The position numbers were made by a program, and so were the translations under genes. Positions 49,211-57,834 of a stretch of DNA of 64,000 nt are shown one piece after another; position 1 is the first letter of the stretch, and every line of letters begins with the position of its first letter. Below the pieces are notes generated by a model that had not been told where the DNA came from, ran no database searches, and worked only from the letters and a program-made list of their open reading frames with translations. This DNA comes from Streptococcaceae bacterium ESL0729 (GTDB lineage Bacteria > Bacillota > Bacilli > Lactobacillales > Streptococcaceae), in NCBI GenBank assembly GCA_029391995.1, contig CP113924.1, positions 899,001-963,000 on the forward strand. Reading direction: 5' to 3'.

Positions 49211-50362
49211 ATGTCACTTTTACTACAAGTTTTAATCATTTTATCAAGCCTTTTTCTAGCAAGTTTGTTGGCCCAAAGATTAGGGATACCAGTTGTTGTT
49301 GGCCAACTTTTAATGGCCCTGATTATAGGTCCTGTCCTAGGACTCATTAAAGAGGGAGAGGTTTTGGACTTTTTAGCTGAGATTGGGGTTATTTTCCTAA
49401 TGTTTCTGGCGGGATTTGAAGCCAATCTTACCCTCCTCAAAAAATACATCAGACCAAGTATATTAGTGGCCATTTTGGGAGTTATCTTCCCAGTCATTAT
49501 TTTTTCAGGCTACGGGGCAGGCCTTTTAGGACTTAATGCTCAAAAATCGCTATTTCTAGGTCTTATTTTTGCTGCAACAAGTGTCTCCATTACCATTGAA
49601 GTCCTGCAAGAATATAAGAAGATGCATACTCGATTTGCTGCCATAATCCTTGGAGCTGCCATCCTCGATGACATCCTGGCTGTCCTCTCTCTAAGCCTAC
49701 TTTCACCAGGCAATCAGATCAATCTCTACCAACAGATGCTTGGTCCCCTTTTATTTGTTGCTCTTCTCTACCCCCTAGCCACCTATCTTTTGCCCTTAAT
49801 TTTTAAATTAGGTCAAAACAAGCAATTTTTTGCTGGTGACCTGACCCTATCTCTGATTACCTGTCTGGCTCTTGCTGCTTTAGCTCAAACCCTTGGCATG
49901 TCAGACGTTCTTGGTGCCTTCTTTGCAGGCCTTATCCTGGGTCAAAAAAGGGATCTTTTCTATAGTGATGCCCATCTGGTTGAAAGTCAAATGGCAAGTA
50001 TGGCCCAAAGTTTTTTCATTCCCATTTTTTTAAGCTCCATTGCAACACCCCTAATATTTGCGGGTCTTGGCCAAAAGATCATGGCAATTTTGATTCTTAC
50101 AGGCCTTGCCCTTGTATCAAAAATCTTGCCAGCCTATGTAGCCGCAAGAAGCTTTAGAATCACAAGGGTTGAGTCCCTAATAATTGGTACAGGAATGGTC
50201 AGTCGGGGGGAAATGGCCCTAATCATTGCAAAAATCGGCCTAACGAATGGCCTTCTGGCAGCTAGTTTTTATTCCCAAGTGGTCTTGGTCATTATTGCTA
50301 CAACAATTTTAGCTCCCCTCATGCTCAGGCTTCTCTTTAAGTTTTCTCGTGCAGGTGCTTGA
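49211..50362 (+). CDS. Cation:proton antiporter (CPA2/NapA type)
   Basis: 383 residues from the ATG at 49211. An upstream ATG at 49193 would put the AGGAGG ribosome site inside the coding region, so it is rejected. About 12 membrane helices. Motifs of the KefB/NapA branch: RLGIPVVVGQLLMALIIGPV, FLMFLAGFEANL, and the ion-binding helix AAILDDILAVLSLSL with its Asp-Asp pair. Exchanges Na+ or K+ for H+ at the membrane. The cytoplasmic RCK/NAD domain of Kef channels is absent. Confidence 0.88.
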   Translation: MSLLLQVLIILSSLFLASLLAQRLGIPVVVGQLLMALIIGPVLGLIKEGEVLDFLAEIGVIFLMFLAGFEANLTLLKKYIRPSILVAILGVIFPVIIFSGYGAGLLGLNAQKSLFLGLIFAATSVSITIEVLQEYKKMHTRFAAIILGAAILDDILAVLSLSLLSPGNQINLYQQMLGPLLFVALLYPLATYLLPLIFKLGQNKQFFAGDLTLSLITCLALAALAQTLGMSDVLGAFFAGLILGQKRDLFYSDAHLVESQMASMAQSFFIPIFLSSIATPLIFAGLGQKIMAILILTGLALVSKILPAYVAARSFRITRVESLIIGTGMVSRGEMALIIAKIGLTNGLLAASFYSQVVLVIIATTILAPLMLRLLFKFSRAGA

Positions 50363-50377
50363 AATAATTTAGCTTAA

Positions 50378-50406
50378 TTGCTAATTTAGCAAATTTTTAA
50401 TATAAT
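50378..50406 (+). promoter_or_regulatory. Promoter of coaB-coaC-panT
   Basis: TTGCTA (50378-50383), 17-base spacer and perfect TATAAT (50401-50406). Confidence 0.75.
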
Positions 50407-50447
50407 TGGCTGACATCATCACAAGTTACAAGTTAAAGGAGATTTTG

Positions 50448-51161
50448 ATGAGAGTTCTCATTACATCAGGTGGCACTACAGAAAACATAGACCAGGTTAG
50501 GGGGATTACAAACTTTGCAAGCGGAAGTCTTGGCAAAATACTTTGTGAAAAATTTTTAGATGAATCCTGGCAGGTTATTCTTCTGGCTGGTAAAAATGCC
50601 GTCCTGCCCCCAGATCACGACAATCTTCAAATAATTACCATCACTGACACTTACAATCTTGATCAGCATATGAAAAAATTAGTTCCCACAGTCCAGGCCG
50701 TAATCCATACCATGGCCGTAAGCGACTACAAACCTCTTTATATGACTGATTTTTACGAACTTGAAGAGGCTAGCAATCTTGCTGATTTTCTGGACCTTAA
50801 AAATACTGACAAAAAAATCTCATCTAGCTCTGACTATCAGGTTCTTTTTCTCAAGAAAAACCCTAAAATAATCAGTAAAATCAAGGATTATAAGGAGGAT
50901 GTCATCCTAATTGGCTTCAAGCTTCTTGTTGGTGTCTCCAAGGAAGAACTCCTAAGAGTCGCTCGGATGAGTCTTAAAAAAAATCGGGCCAACTATATTT
51001 TTGCTAATGACCTGGACCATATTTACGGAGATAGGCACATGGGTTACCTCCTTGATGACAAGAATGAATATCCAGCTACTAGTAAAAAGGAAATCGCAGA
51101 CCTCATCTTTGATAAGGTAAGTGACCAAGTAAGGCAACTTGTGAAAGGAGACCATAAATAA
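50448..51161 (+). CDS. coaB: Phosphopantothenate--cysteine ligase
   Basis: 237 residues from the ATG at 50448, with AAAGGAGA 6 bases upstream; an open upstream extension overlaps the promoter and is rejected. Separate from coaC, as in streptococci. Start VLITSGGTTENIDQVRGITN, then FASGSLGK and HTMAVSDYKP; a conserved Lys-rich motif follows (LIGFKLLVG). It joins cysteine to 4-phosphopantothenate in CoA synthesis. One-base overlap with coaC. Confidence 0.93.
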   Translation: MRVLITSGGTTENIDQVRGITNFASGSLGKILCEKFLDESWQVILLAGKNAVLPPDHDNLQIITITDTYNLDQHMKKLVPTVQAVIHTMAVSDYKPLYMTDFYELEEASNLADFLDLKNTDKKISSSSDYQVLFLKKNPKIISKIKDYKEDVILIGFKLLVGVSKEELLRVARMSLKKNRANYIFANDLDHIYGDRHMGYLLDDKNEYPATSKKEIADLIFDKVSDQVRQLVKGDHK

Positions 51162-51712
51162 TGGCGAATATAACCCTTGCTGTGACAGGTAGTATCTCGG
51201 CCTATAAGGCTGCTGATTTGATTTCCTCCCTGAAAAAGGCGGGTCATGATATTACCGTTCTTATGACCCAAAGTGCCCAGCAGTTTATCACTCCTTTGAC
51301 CCTACAAGTCCTTTCTAAAAATGCTGTTCACACGGATATTATGAATGAAGAGTCACCTAGTGTGGTAAATCATATCGAGCTTGCTAAAAGGTGTGACCTC
51401 TTTGTTGTAGTCCCTGCTAGTGCTGACACCATAAGCCGTCTGTCCCAAGGACGAGCCCAAGATATTGTAAGCTCTGTTGCCCTGGCCCTTGATGGTTCAG
51501 TCAAAAAGTTACTTGCCCCAGCCATGAATACAAAAATGTATGAAAATCCTTTGACCCAAAGAAATATGGATATCTTAAGGTCGGTCGATTTTGAAATTAT
51601 AGAACCCAAGGTCTCTTTACTAGCCTGTGGGGATTACGGTAGGGGGGCACTTGCTGACCTATCTGACATTGAAAATAAAATTAAGGAGTTGTTAACTGAT
51701 GAAAAAAAATAA
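51161..51712 (+). CDS. coaC: Phosphopantothenoylcysteine decarboxylase
   Basis: 183 residues. Flavin-dependent decarboxylase: LAVTGSISAYKAADLI, VNHIELAKRCDLFVVVPASA with the active-site His, and LAPAMNTKMYENP. It decarboxylates the CoaB product. The stop-start overlap with coaB is one base; the end overlaps panT by 14. Confidence 0.94.
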   Translation: MANITLAVTGSISAYKAADLISSLKKAGHDITVLMTQSAQQFITPLTLQVLSKNAVHTDIMNEESPSVVNHIELAKRCDLFVVVPASADTISRLSQGRAQDIVSSVALALDGSVKKLLAPAMNTKMYENPLTQRNMDILRSVDFEIIEPKVSLLACGDYGRGALADLSDIENKIKELLTDEKK

Positions 51713-52289
51713 GGCTTCCGATATAGCAATTTTATCCATCCTACTAGCTGCCATGCTGGTAATTAATGTCCTAGCTCAGGTAATTTTTACCCTTTGGCCT
51801 TTTCCTATCAGACCTACCCTGGTTCATATCCCAGTTATCGTCGGCTCAATTATCCTAGGCCCTAAAAAAGGAGCCTTCCTAGGATTTTCCATGGGAGTGA
51901 TGAGTAGTCTGACCATGACCCTTCTTACAAGTCCCACAAGCTTCTTATTCACCCCTCTACAGCCCCTACCAGGTACCAACCATGGTGACTTACGCTCCCT
52001 TCTAATTGCCTTTGTCCCAAGAATTTTAATTGGGATTATCCCCTACTATGTCTTTAAGGCCCTTAAGTCATATCCCAGAATTGGAGCAGGCCTTGCAGGT
52101 CTTGCAGGGAGTCTGACTAATACTATTTTAGTCCTTTCAGCTATTTACTTTATTTTTGGGGATGTTCTTGGTTGGTCCCTTAAAACAGTTCTTACTACAA
52201 TTGTGGGCACCAACTCAATTGCTGAAGCCATTTGCTCAACCGTCCTTGTGGCAGCAATTATCCCCATCTTAATAAAAATCAAAGATTGA
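51699..52289 (+). CDS. panT: ECF transporter substrate-binding membrane subunit, probably for pantothenate
   Basis: 196 residues, six predicted membrane helices, the shape of an ECF S component. The LHIPVIVGSIILGPK-type segment (TLVHIPVIVGSIILGPKKGA) is characteristic. Position directly after coaB and coaC, overlapping by 14 bases, suggests import of the precursor pantothenate. The shared energising module is not in the window. The substrate is inferred from context. Confidence 0.82.
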   Translation: MKKNKASDIAILSILLAAMLVINVLAQVIFTLWPFPIRPTLVHIPVIVGSIILGPKKGAFLGFSMGVMSSLTMTLLTSPTSFLFTPLQPLPGTNHGDLRSLLIAFVPRILIGIIPYYVFKALKSYPRIGAGLAGLAGSLTNTILVLSAIYFIFGDVLGWSLKTVLTTIVGTNSIAEAICSTVLVAAIIPILIKIKD

Positions 52290-52293
52290 AGAT

Positions 52294-52317
52294 AAAGCGT
52301 GTAAAAACGCTTTTTTT
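52294..52317 (+). terminator. Terminator after panT
   Basis: AAAGCGT and ACGCTTT form a 7-bp stem, loop GTAAAA, then a T-run. Confidence 0.85.
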
Positions 52318-52318
52318 A

Positions 52319-52327
52319 TGCTAGAAT
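52319..52327 (+). promoter_or_regulatory. pgm promoter (extended -10)
   Basis: TGC-TAGAAT, with TAGAAT at 52322-52327, starts within 3 bases of the preceding terminator tail. The -35 position falls in the terminator loop and is poor. Confidence 0.5.
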
Positions 52328-52340
52328 GTAAATGTTTACA
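52327..52340. promoter_or_regulatory. cre site at the pgm transcription start
   Basis: TGTAAATGTTTACA fits the cre consensus with one mismatch (T for the central C) and has matching arms. It begins at the last base of the -10 and covers the predicted start of transcription, a repressing position. Confidence 0.6.
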
Positions 52341-52371
52341 TACAGTCTGTAAAAAGGAAAAGGAGAATTAC

Positions 52372-54090
52372 ATGAGTTACAAGGACACCTATCAAGTATG
52401 GCTAAATAATGAAGAGCTTGATTCACATTTGAAGAAGGAATTAAAAAATCTTACTGATGAACAAATTGAAGACGCTTTTTATACCAACCTTGAGTTTGGT
52501 ACTGCGGGGCAACGTGGTCTGATTGGAGTTGGGACCAATAGGATGAATATCTACACAGTCCGCTTGACTACTGAAGGACTAGCTCGTCTAATGGACAGTA
52601 AGGGTGAGGCTGAGAAAAAACGTGGAGTAGCTATCGCCTACGATTCACGTCATTTTTCATCTGAATTTGCCATGGAGGCAGCAAGTGTTTTGGCTTCACA
52701 CGGCATTCCTTCATATGTTTTTGAATCCCTAAGACCAACACCTGAGCTATCTTTTGCCGTGCGTGACCTTAACGCCTTAAATGGAATCATGATTACAGCT
52801 AGCCACAATCCTGCACCATATAATGGTTACAAGGTTTACGGTGAGGACGGTGGACAAATGCCTCCACATGATGCCGATGCCTTAACTAAATATGTTGATG
52901 AAATTGATGATATCTTCTCTATCAATCCAGGTAACACTAATGACTACCTAAGGGAGGGACTAATTACAATCATCGGAAAAAACATCGATGACAAATACCT
53001 AGCAAACCTTAAGTCAGTTACCATCAATCAAAAGCTAATTGATGACTTTGGACGTGACCTTAATATCGTATTCACACCACTTCACGGGACTGGTGAGATG
53101 CTTGGTCGTGCAGGTCTTGCTCAGGCTGGTTTTGATAAGATTGCGGTCGTTGAAGAGCAGGCCATTCCTGATGGCGACTTCCCAACTGTTAAATCACCAA
53201 ACCCAGAAAGCCAAGCAGCATTCGCTCTTTCTGAAGAGTTGGGCCGCGAAGTGGGAGCTGAGATGCTTGTAGCAACTGACCCAGATGCTGACCGTATCGG
53301 AGTTGAGGTTCTTCTTCCAAACGGAAACTACCAACCACTTTCAGGAAATCAAATCGGTGCTATCTTAGCCAAATACATCCTTGAAGCTCATAAGCAGGCT
53401 GGCACTCTACCAGAAAATGCTGCTGTCCTAAAATCAATCGTCTCAACTGACCTTGTTGCCCGCATTGCTGAAAGCTACGGGGTTGAGATGATGAACGTCC
53501 TTACAGGATTCAAATTTATCGCTGAAAAAATCCAAGAATTTGAAGATACTCACAGCCATACCTACATGTTTGGTTTTGAAGAAAGCTTTGGTTATCTAAT
53601 TAAACCTTTCGTTCGTGACAAGGATGCCATCCAAGCTCTTGTGCTCATTTGTGAGGTTGCAGCCTACTATAAATCTCTTGGTAAGACCCTCTACGATGGT
53701 ATTCAAGATATTTACGCTGAATATGGCTACTTCATGGAAAAAACAATCTCTGTAACCCTTGAAGGAATCAACGGAAGCGAGCAAATCAAAGAAATCATGA
53801 CCAAGTTCCGCACATCTGCTCCAAAAGAATTTGACGGAATGAGCGTTGTCTTGACTGAAGACTTCAAGGAACTTACTGCCACTTCTAAGGACGGAGCGGT
53901 TGAAAAACTTACAACTCCACCAAGTGATGTTCTTAAATACCACCTTGAAGATGGTAGCTGGATTGCTGTTCGCCCAAGTGGAACTGAGCCAAAAATTAAA
54001 TTCTACCTGGCTGTTGTTGCTGATACTGAAGCTGCTGCCCAAGCAAAACTTAACAACATTGAAACAGAAATCAACAACTTTCTAGCATAA
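52372..54090 (+). CDS. pgm: Phosphoglucomutase (alpha-D-phosphohexomutase family)
   Basis: 572 residues from the ATG at 52372 (AAGGAG 7 bases upstream). An in-frame ATG at 52318 lies in the promoter and is rejected. Catalytic phosphoserine loop MITASHNPAPYNGYK, metal loop ATDPDADRIG, sugar loop FGFEESFGY and phosphate loop RPSGTEPKIKFY. Interconverts glucose-1-phosphate and glucose-6-phosphate for cell-wall sugar and glycogen or galactose metabolism; this long form also resembles the PgcA type of Bacillus. Probably under CcpA control. Confidence 0.94.
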   Translation: MSYKDTYQVWLNNEELDSHLKKELKNLTDEQIEDAFYTNLEFGTAGQRGLIGVGTNRMNIYTVRLTTEGLARLMDSKGEAEKKRGVAIAYDSRHFSSEFAMEAASVLASHGIPSYVFESLRPTPELSFAVRDLNALNGIMITASHNPAPYNGYKVYGEDGGQMPPHDADALTKYVDEIDDIFSINPGNTNDYLREGLITIIGKNIDDKYLANLKSVTINQKLIDDFGRDLNIVFTPLHGTGEMLGRAGLAQAGFDKIAVVEEQAIPDGDFPTVKSPNPESQAAFALSEELGREVGAEMLVATDPDADRIGVEVLLPNGNYQPLSGNQIGAILAKYILEAHKQAGTLPENAAVLKSIVSTDLVARIAESYGVEMMNVLTGFKFIAEKIQEFEDTHSHTYMFGFEESFGYLIKPFVRDKDAIQALVLICEVAAYYKSLGKTLYDGIQDIYAEYGYFMEKTISVTLEGINGSEQIKEIMTKFRTSAPKEFDGMSVVLTEDFKELTATSKDGAVEKLTTPPSDVLKYHLEDGSWIAVRPSGTEPKIKFYLAVVADTEAAAQAKLNNIETEINNFLA

Positions 54091-54125
54091 AAATAACCCC
54101 CTACTAACCTAGGGGGCTTTATTTA
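54090..54125 (+). terminator. Terminator after pgm
   Basis: CCCCCT (54097-54102) and AGGGGG (54111-54116), loop of 8, with T-rich sequence after. A second hairpin follows at 54140-54165. Confidence 0.8.
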
Positions 54126-54139
54126 GATGGTAAAACAGG

Positions 54140-54165
54140 AAAACCACCCGAGACTGGGTGGTTTT
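54140..54165. terminator. Bidirectional terminator between pgm and the 41-residue membrane peptide
   Basis: AAAACCACCC and GGGTGGTTTT pair over 10 bp around a 6-base loop, with Ts on the far side in the plus direction and TTTTCC in the minus direction. Confidence 0.8.
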
Positions 54166-54172
54166 TACTTAC

Positions 54173-54298
54173 TTATAAAATAGCTGACAAAGCTGCTCCA
54201 AGAGCTCCTGCAAGGGTTAAGATAAGCATAATCCATGCCACAGCTATTACCATTTTTTGAAAGGGAGTTTTCCCCTTACTACGTTCCTGATATGCCAT
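54173..54298 (-). CDS. Small membrane protein of the DUF4044/Prli42 type
   Basis: 41 residues, too short for usual ORF cut-offs. Sequence begins MAYQERSKGKTPFQKMV and continues with one hydrophobic helix rich in Ile/Leu/Ala/Gly (about 17-41) up to the C-terminus. A basic, polar N-terminus before a single C-terminal helix is the shape of the short peptides annotated as DUF4044 or stressosome-associated Prli42 in lactic acid bacteria. GAGG lies 5 bases upstream of the ATG, a good promoter precedes it and a terminator follows, so it is a gene of its own. In Listeria Prli42 anchors the stressosome; here the role is unknown. Confidence 0.75.
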   Translation of the reverse strand: MAYQERSKGKTPFQKMVIAVAWIMLILTLAGALGAALSAIL

Positions 54299-54318
54299 AA
54301 CTACCTCATTTCTTGGCT

Positions 54319-54347
54319 AGTTTATCAAAATTTTTCCCCTTTTGCAA
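54319..54347 (-). promoter_or_regulatory. Promoter of the 41-residue peptide gene
   Basis: TTGCAA (54342-54347), 17-base spacer and TAAACT (54319-54324) on the minus strand. Confidence 0.65.
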
Positions 54348-54380
54348 GTTGACCTAAATGGCTAGGTTCAAAAAGCAATC

Positions 54381-54698
54381 TTAGGCTTCAAGTTCCTTAA
54401 CAATGGCAAGAATTTGATCCTTAGTATGAACACCTGCAACCTGCTTAACAACTTCACCGTCTTTTTTGAAAAGAAGGGTAGGAATACTCATAACACCAAA
54501 TTGTGAAGGTGTAGTAGGATTTTCATCTACATCCATCTTAACGATTTTAAGTTCACTTTCATCGATTTCATCTGAAAGTTGATCAAGGATAGGACCTTGC
54601 ATACGACATGGACCACACCAAGTTGCCCAAAAATCAACAAGGACTAAACCTTCTTTTGTTTCTTCTACGAAATCTTTATCTGTAACTGCTACTACCAT
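54381..54698 (-). CDS. trxA: Thioredoxin
   Basis: 105 residues. Active site WCGPC (Cys28, Cys31) in VDFWATWCGPCRMQ, the Asp22 region and the cis-Pro loop SIPTLLFKKDGE. AGGAGG 8 bases upstream of the ATG. It lies after mutS2 in the same orientation, with a 97-base gap carrying a possible -10 (TAGAAT, 54757-54762), so it may have its own promoter. Confidence 0.96.
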   Translation of the reverse strand: MVVAVTDKDFVEETKEGLVLVDFWATWCGPCRMQGPILDQLSDEIDESELKIVKMDVDENPTTPSQFGVMSIPTLLFKKDGEVVKQVAGVHTKDQILAIVKELEA

Positions 54699-54795
54699 TT
54701 TAATTTCCTCCTGTTTACTTTTCTTTGTGTTTATGGATAGCTTTCCATCTGCTTTTATTCTACTAAATTTTCTTAAAAATTGCTTGCTATAAGGC

Positions 54796-57132
54796 TTACT
54801 TTAAGATAGCAATGGTTGCACCACTTCCGCCAGCATTTTGCGGAGCATAGTCATAGGACTTGATATGAGGATTTCTTCTCAAATACTTCTGCACCATCTC
54901 CCGAATAACTCCTGTACCGATACCATGGACAATGGTAATTTGCCCCATATTGTTTAAGAGGGCTTGGTCGATGTATTCTTCAAGGTCACGCTCAGCCTCC
55001 TCATAACGCATTCCCCTTAGATCAAGTTGACCCTTGAGGGTTTTACCCTGACTCCTTTTAACAACGTTAACCTTCTTCGAAGCCTTCTGCTCCTCTTTTT
55101 TGATGGGTTCAAATTCGTCTTCCCCTAGGCGGGTGTTAATAAGTCCCATCTGTACCTGCCAGCGGCCATCTTTTTCAAGCTTAACAAGGGTTGCCTTTTG
55201 GCCGTATTCATTAACAATAACCTCAGCTCCAGGCTTAAGACCACGAGCCTTCTTGGCCTTCTTAAGTACCTTATTTTTTGACAAATCGACTGTTTGTGGG
55301 GCAAGTTTTGAAAGTTCAGCCTTGGCATTTATAATCTCATGTGGCTTAAGTTGTGACCTTTCATTTAGATCCTTAAGGATTAAATCAGCTTCTTCTGTTG
55401 CAAGCTTGATAATATCTTGAGCTTCAACCCGTGCCTTATTTAGCTCCTGCTCCCTATCCCTATTAAAGGCCTTATACATCTTGCTTAAATCATTGTGGAG
55501 CTTCAGGTTTTCAGCTTCAAGCTTTTTGATGTTGGTCAGGCTTTCACTCAGGGAATAATTTTTTTCTTCAAGATTTGCAATCATAAGGTTTACATCTTGA
55601 TCATTTTGGTCAATCAAAGACTCTGCCTGCTCAATAATCTTATCAAAAAGTCCCAGGCGTTTTGAAATTTCAAGGGCATTAGACCGCCCCGGAACGCCCA
55701 TAATTAGACGGTAGGTTGGTCTAAAATTATCCAGGTCAAACTCCATGCTGGCATTGATTACACCAGGATTTTCGACCCCGTAAGCCTTAAGTTCAGGATA
55801 GTGGGTGGTGGCCATGGTTTTGGTCTTAGACAGGCGGAGGAAATCAAGAATGGAAATGGCAAGGACTGCCCCCTCCTTGGGATCGGTACCAGCTCCTAAC
55901 TCATCTAAAAGAACCAAACTATCCTTGTCTACATGATTTAGAATATCAATGATATTTGTCATGTGACTTGAAAATGTCGACAGGCTTTGTTCAACAGATT
56001 GTCCGTCACCAATGTCTGCAAAAATTTCGTTAAAGATACCAATCCTACTTCCCTCTTCAGCAAGAATAGGAAGCCCTGATTGCCCCATAAGTTGGGCTAG
56101 ACCAAGGGTTTTTAAGCTGATGGTCTTCCCACCAGTATTTGGACCTGTAATAACGATGGTATTAATGCTTGCATCAAATTTTAAGGTATTAGGAACAGAC
56201 ATGGAATCATCGATTAGGGGATGGCGGACCTCATACAGGCTAATATCCTTATCAAGACTTAGCTCAGGAATCACGCCCTTTCTTTCAAGCTTGTAGCCAT
56301 ACTTGGCATTGATTAAGTCAAAGTGACCTAAAAGCCAGTTATTCTGCCTTAAATCCTGGCTGTGAGGTCTTAGGGCATCAGATACCAGACTTAAGATTCT
56401 TTCAATCTCATTTCGTTCTTCAAGCTTGTTTTGAGAAAGTTTATTATTTAAAGACAGGGCTTGCTTGGGCTCAATGTAGACCGTCTGGCCACTTGCACTC
56501 ATGTCATGAACCACTCCAGGTACCTTGTTTTTGCTTTCAACCTTGACAGGTAGAACTTGGCGATCATTTCTGATGGTGATGATTGACTCACTTAGATTGC
56601 TGGCATTTTTAGATAGACTTTCCTGCATGATTTGTCTGATATCTGCCTCAAGTTTCTTAGAAGACATCCTAAGCTCAAAAAGCCTATCACTTGCTGTATC
56701 AAGAATGTGGCCTGTTTCATCAACAATTTGCAAGAGACCATTTAACTTTGGTAGGTCCTTAAACTTATCAAGGAGATTTTTTAGGCTATCAAAGGTTACA
56801 TTTTGGCAGTCATAAAAATAATTTAAGAGCTCACTTACGACTCTAGTGACCCGCTTAATCTTAGCAAGCTCAACCCCATTCAGATTGGCTTCAAGATCAA
56901 GCCTTCTTAAAATATCGGTTAAATTTTCAGTTTGGCCAATTTTTAAGGGACCATTTTCTTGGATGGCACTTGTAAGCTCAGAAAGCTCCTTAAACCACTC
57001 TAAGATTTTGTCCTCCCTGGTCGTGGGTAGAAGGTTTGCGAGCTCCTCTAGCCCCTGGGCTGTATTTAAAAAGGGGATAAATTGCTCCTTAACCTTTTGA
57101 AATTCAAGGGTTGTTAGTATTTTTTTATTCAT
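54796..57132 (-). CDS. mutS2: Endonuclease MutS2
   Basis: 778 residues. It has the MutS core and clamp helices, an ATPase with Walker A GPNTGGKTISLKTLG near residue 330, Walker B LVLLDELGAGTDP and a coiled coil (about 510-620). The C-terminal Smr nuclease domain contains LDLRGMRYEEAERDLE and IVHGIGTGVIRE. It lacks the mismatch-recognition domain. It suppresses homologous recombination or, in newer work, splits collided ribosomes. Follows cvpA by 34 bases. Confidence 0.95.
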   Translation of the reverse strand: MNKKILTTLEFQKVKEQFIPFLNTAQGLEELANLLPTTREDKILEWFKELSELTSAIQENGPLKIGQTENLTDILRRLDLEANLNGVELAKIKRVTRVVSELLNYFYDCQNVTFDSLKNLLDKFKDLPKLNGLLQIVDETGHILDTASDRLFELRMSSKKLEADIRQIMQESLSKNASNLSESIITIRNDRQVLPVKVESKNKVPGVVHDMSASGQTVYIEPKQALSLNNKLSQNKLEERNEIERILSLVSDALRPHSQDLRQNNWLLGHFDLINAKYGYKLERKGVIPELSLDKDISLYEVRHPLIDDSMSVPNTLKFDASINTIVITGPNTGGKTISLKTLGLAQLMGQSGLPILAEEGSRIGIFNEIFADIGDGQSVEQSLSTFSSHMTNIIDILNHVDKDSLVLLDELGAGTDPKEGAVLAISILDFLRLSKTKTMATTHYPELKAYGVENPGVINASMEFDLDNFRPTYRLIMGVPGRSNALEISKRLGLFDKIIEQAESLIDQNDQDVNLMIANLEEKNYSLSESLTNIKKLEAENLKLHNDLSKMYKAFNRDREQELNKARVEAQDIIKLATEEADLILKDLNERSQLKPHEIINAKAELSKLAPQTVDLSKNKVLKKAKKARGLKPGAEVIVNEYGQKATLVKLEKDGRWQVQMGLINTRLGEDEFEPIKKEEQKASKKVNVVKRSQGKTLKGQLDLRGMRYEEAERDLEEYIDQALLNNMGQITIVHGIGTGVIREMVQKYLRRNPHIKSYDYAPQNAGGSGATIAILK

Positions 57133-57166
57133 TAGTTCTCCTGCTATCTAAAAAAGGGCATAGGCC

Positions 57167-57730
57167 CTATTTAATTGGATTCAAATGGATGATATTTTCA
57201 AAGAAACTGGTTAGTAAAAATTTTGAAAAAATCGGAGTATCAGTAATCATAAATTTTACCAAGCCACTTGAAAATAACTTGTCCTGAATACTATTGATGG
57301 GCATCATGGCAAGAATGGTAAGGCCTGTTTCCAGCATAAAGTAGGTAGTTAAAAGGGCTAGAAAGCCTGATATGATAGACCCTGCTAGACCAAGGGGCTG
57401 GGAATTTGATAAAAAGCCCAAAAAGACACCAACTAGTCTTGCTGCAAGGTAAGCTCCCACTAAAATTATTAAAAAGGCGATTCCTGCATAGTAGGTCTTA
57501 TCAAGTTGGAAGATTATATCCTGATTAAAAAATTTAAGTTTACTGTCTACACCTGCATTGGCAAAGGGAATCCACATAGAAATCTTTGCTGCAAGGGTTT
57601 GATAATTTTTTAGGGCAAAGGCTCCTGCCACAAGTATAGCCAGGCTGTAAAATAGCTGAAGGTACAAGCCCCTCAAATACCCCACATAAAAGGCCCAAGC
57701 CAAAAGTATCATAATTATAATTGAAATCAT
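57167..57730 (-). CDS. cvpA: CvpA family membrane protein
   Basis: 187 residues with four hydrophobic segments (about 2-20, 26-45, 80-105, 118-140). Typical N-terminal pattern LAWAFYVGYLRGLYLQLFYS. The family was named for colicin V production; its role in Gram-positive cells is not settled. It is upstream of mutS2 and divergent from rnhC, a conserved arrangement in streptococci. The -10 TATAAT at 57776-57781 (minus) is the likely promoter. Confidence 0.85.
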   Translation of the reverse strand: MISIIIMILLAWAFYVGYLRGLYLQLFYSLAILVAGAFALKNYQTLAAKISMWIPFANAGVDSKLKFFNQDIIFQLDKTYYAGIAFLIILVGAYLAARLVGVFLGFLSNSQPLGLAGSIISGFLALLTTYFMLETGLTILAMMPINSIQDKLFSSGLVKFMITDTPIFSKFLLTSFFENIIHLNPIK

Positions 57731-57775
57731 AGTATACTCATTTCCTATAGTTTAAGTGACCAGCACTTCTAGTCC

Positions 57776-57781
57776 ATTATA
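57776..57781 (-). promoter_or_regulatory. cvpA-mutS2 promoter (-10)
   Basis: TATAAT on the minus strand, about 45 bases before the cvpA ATG; TTTAAA lies 17 bases upstream as a partial -35. Confidence 0.5.
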
Positions 57782-57818
57782 TCGCAAAACTTGTTTTTTT
57801 TAAACTTTTGTTAATTTA

Positions 57819-57827
57819 TGATAAAAT
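57819..57827 (+). promoter_or_regulatory. rnhC promoter (extended -10 only 7 bases before the ATG)
   Basis: TGA-TAAAAT, with TAAAAT at 57822-57827. Transcription is predicted to begin at or next to the A of the ATG at 57835. There is no ribosome site. Confidence 0.5.
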
Positions 57828-57834
57828 TAAGACC

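Noticed and set aside
52318-52371. N-terminal extension of phosphoglucomutase (MLECKCL...)
   Set aside because: It overlaps the promoter and cre site and lacks family similarity; AAGGAG precedes the ATG at 52372.
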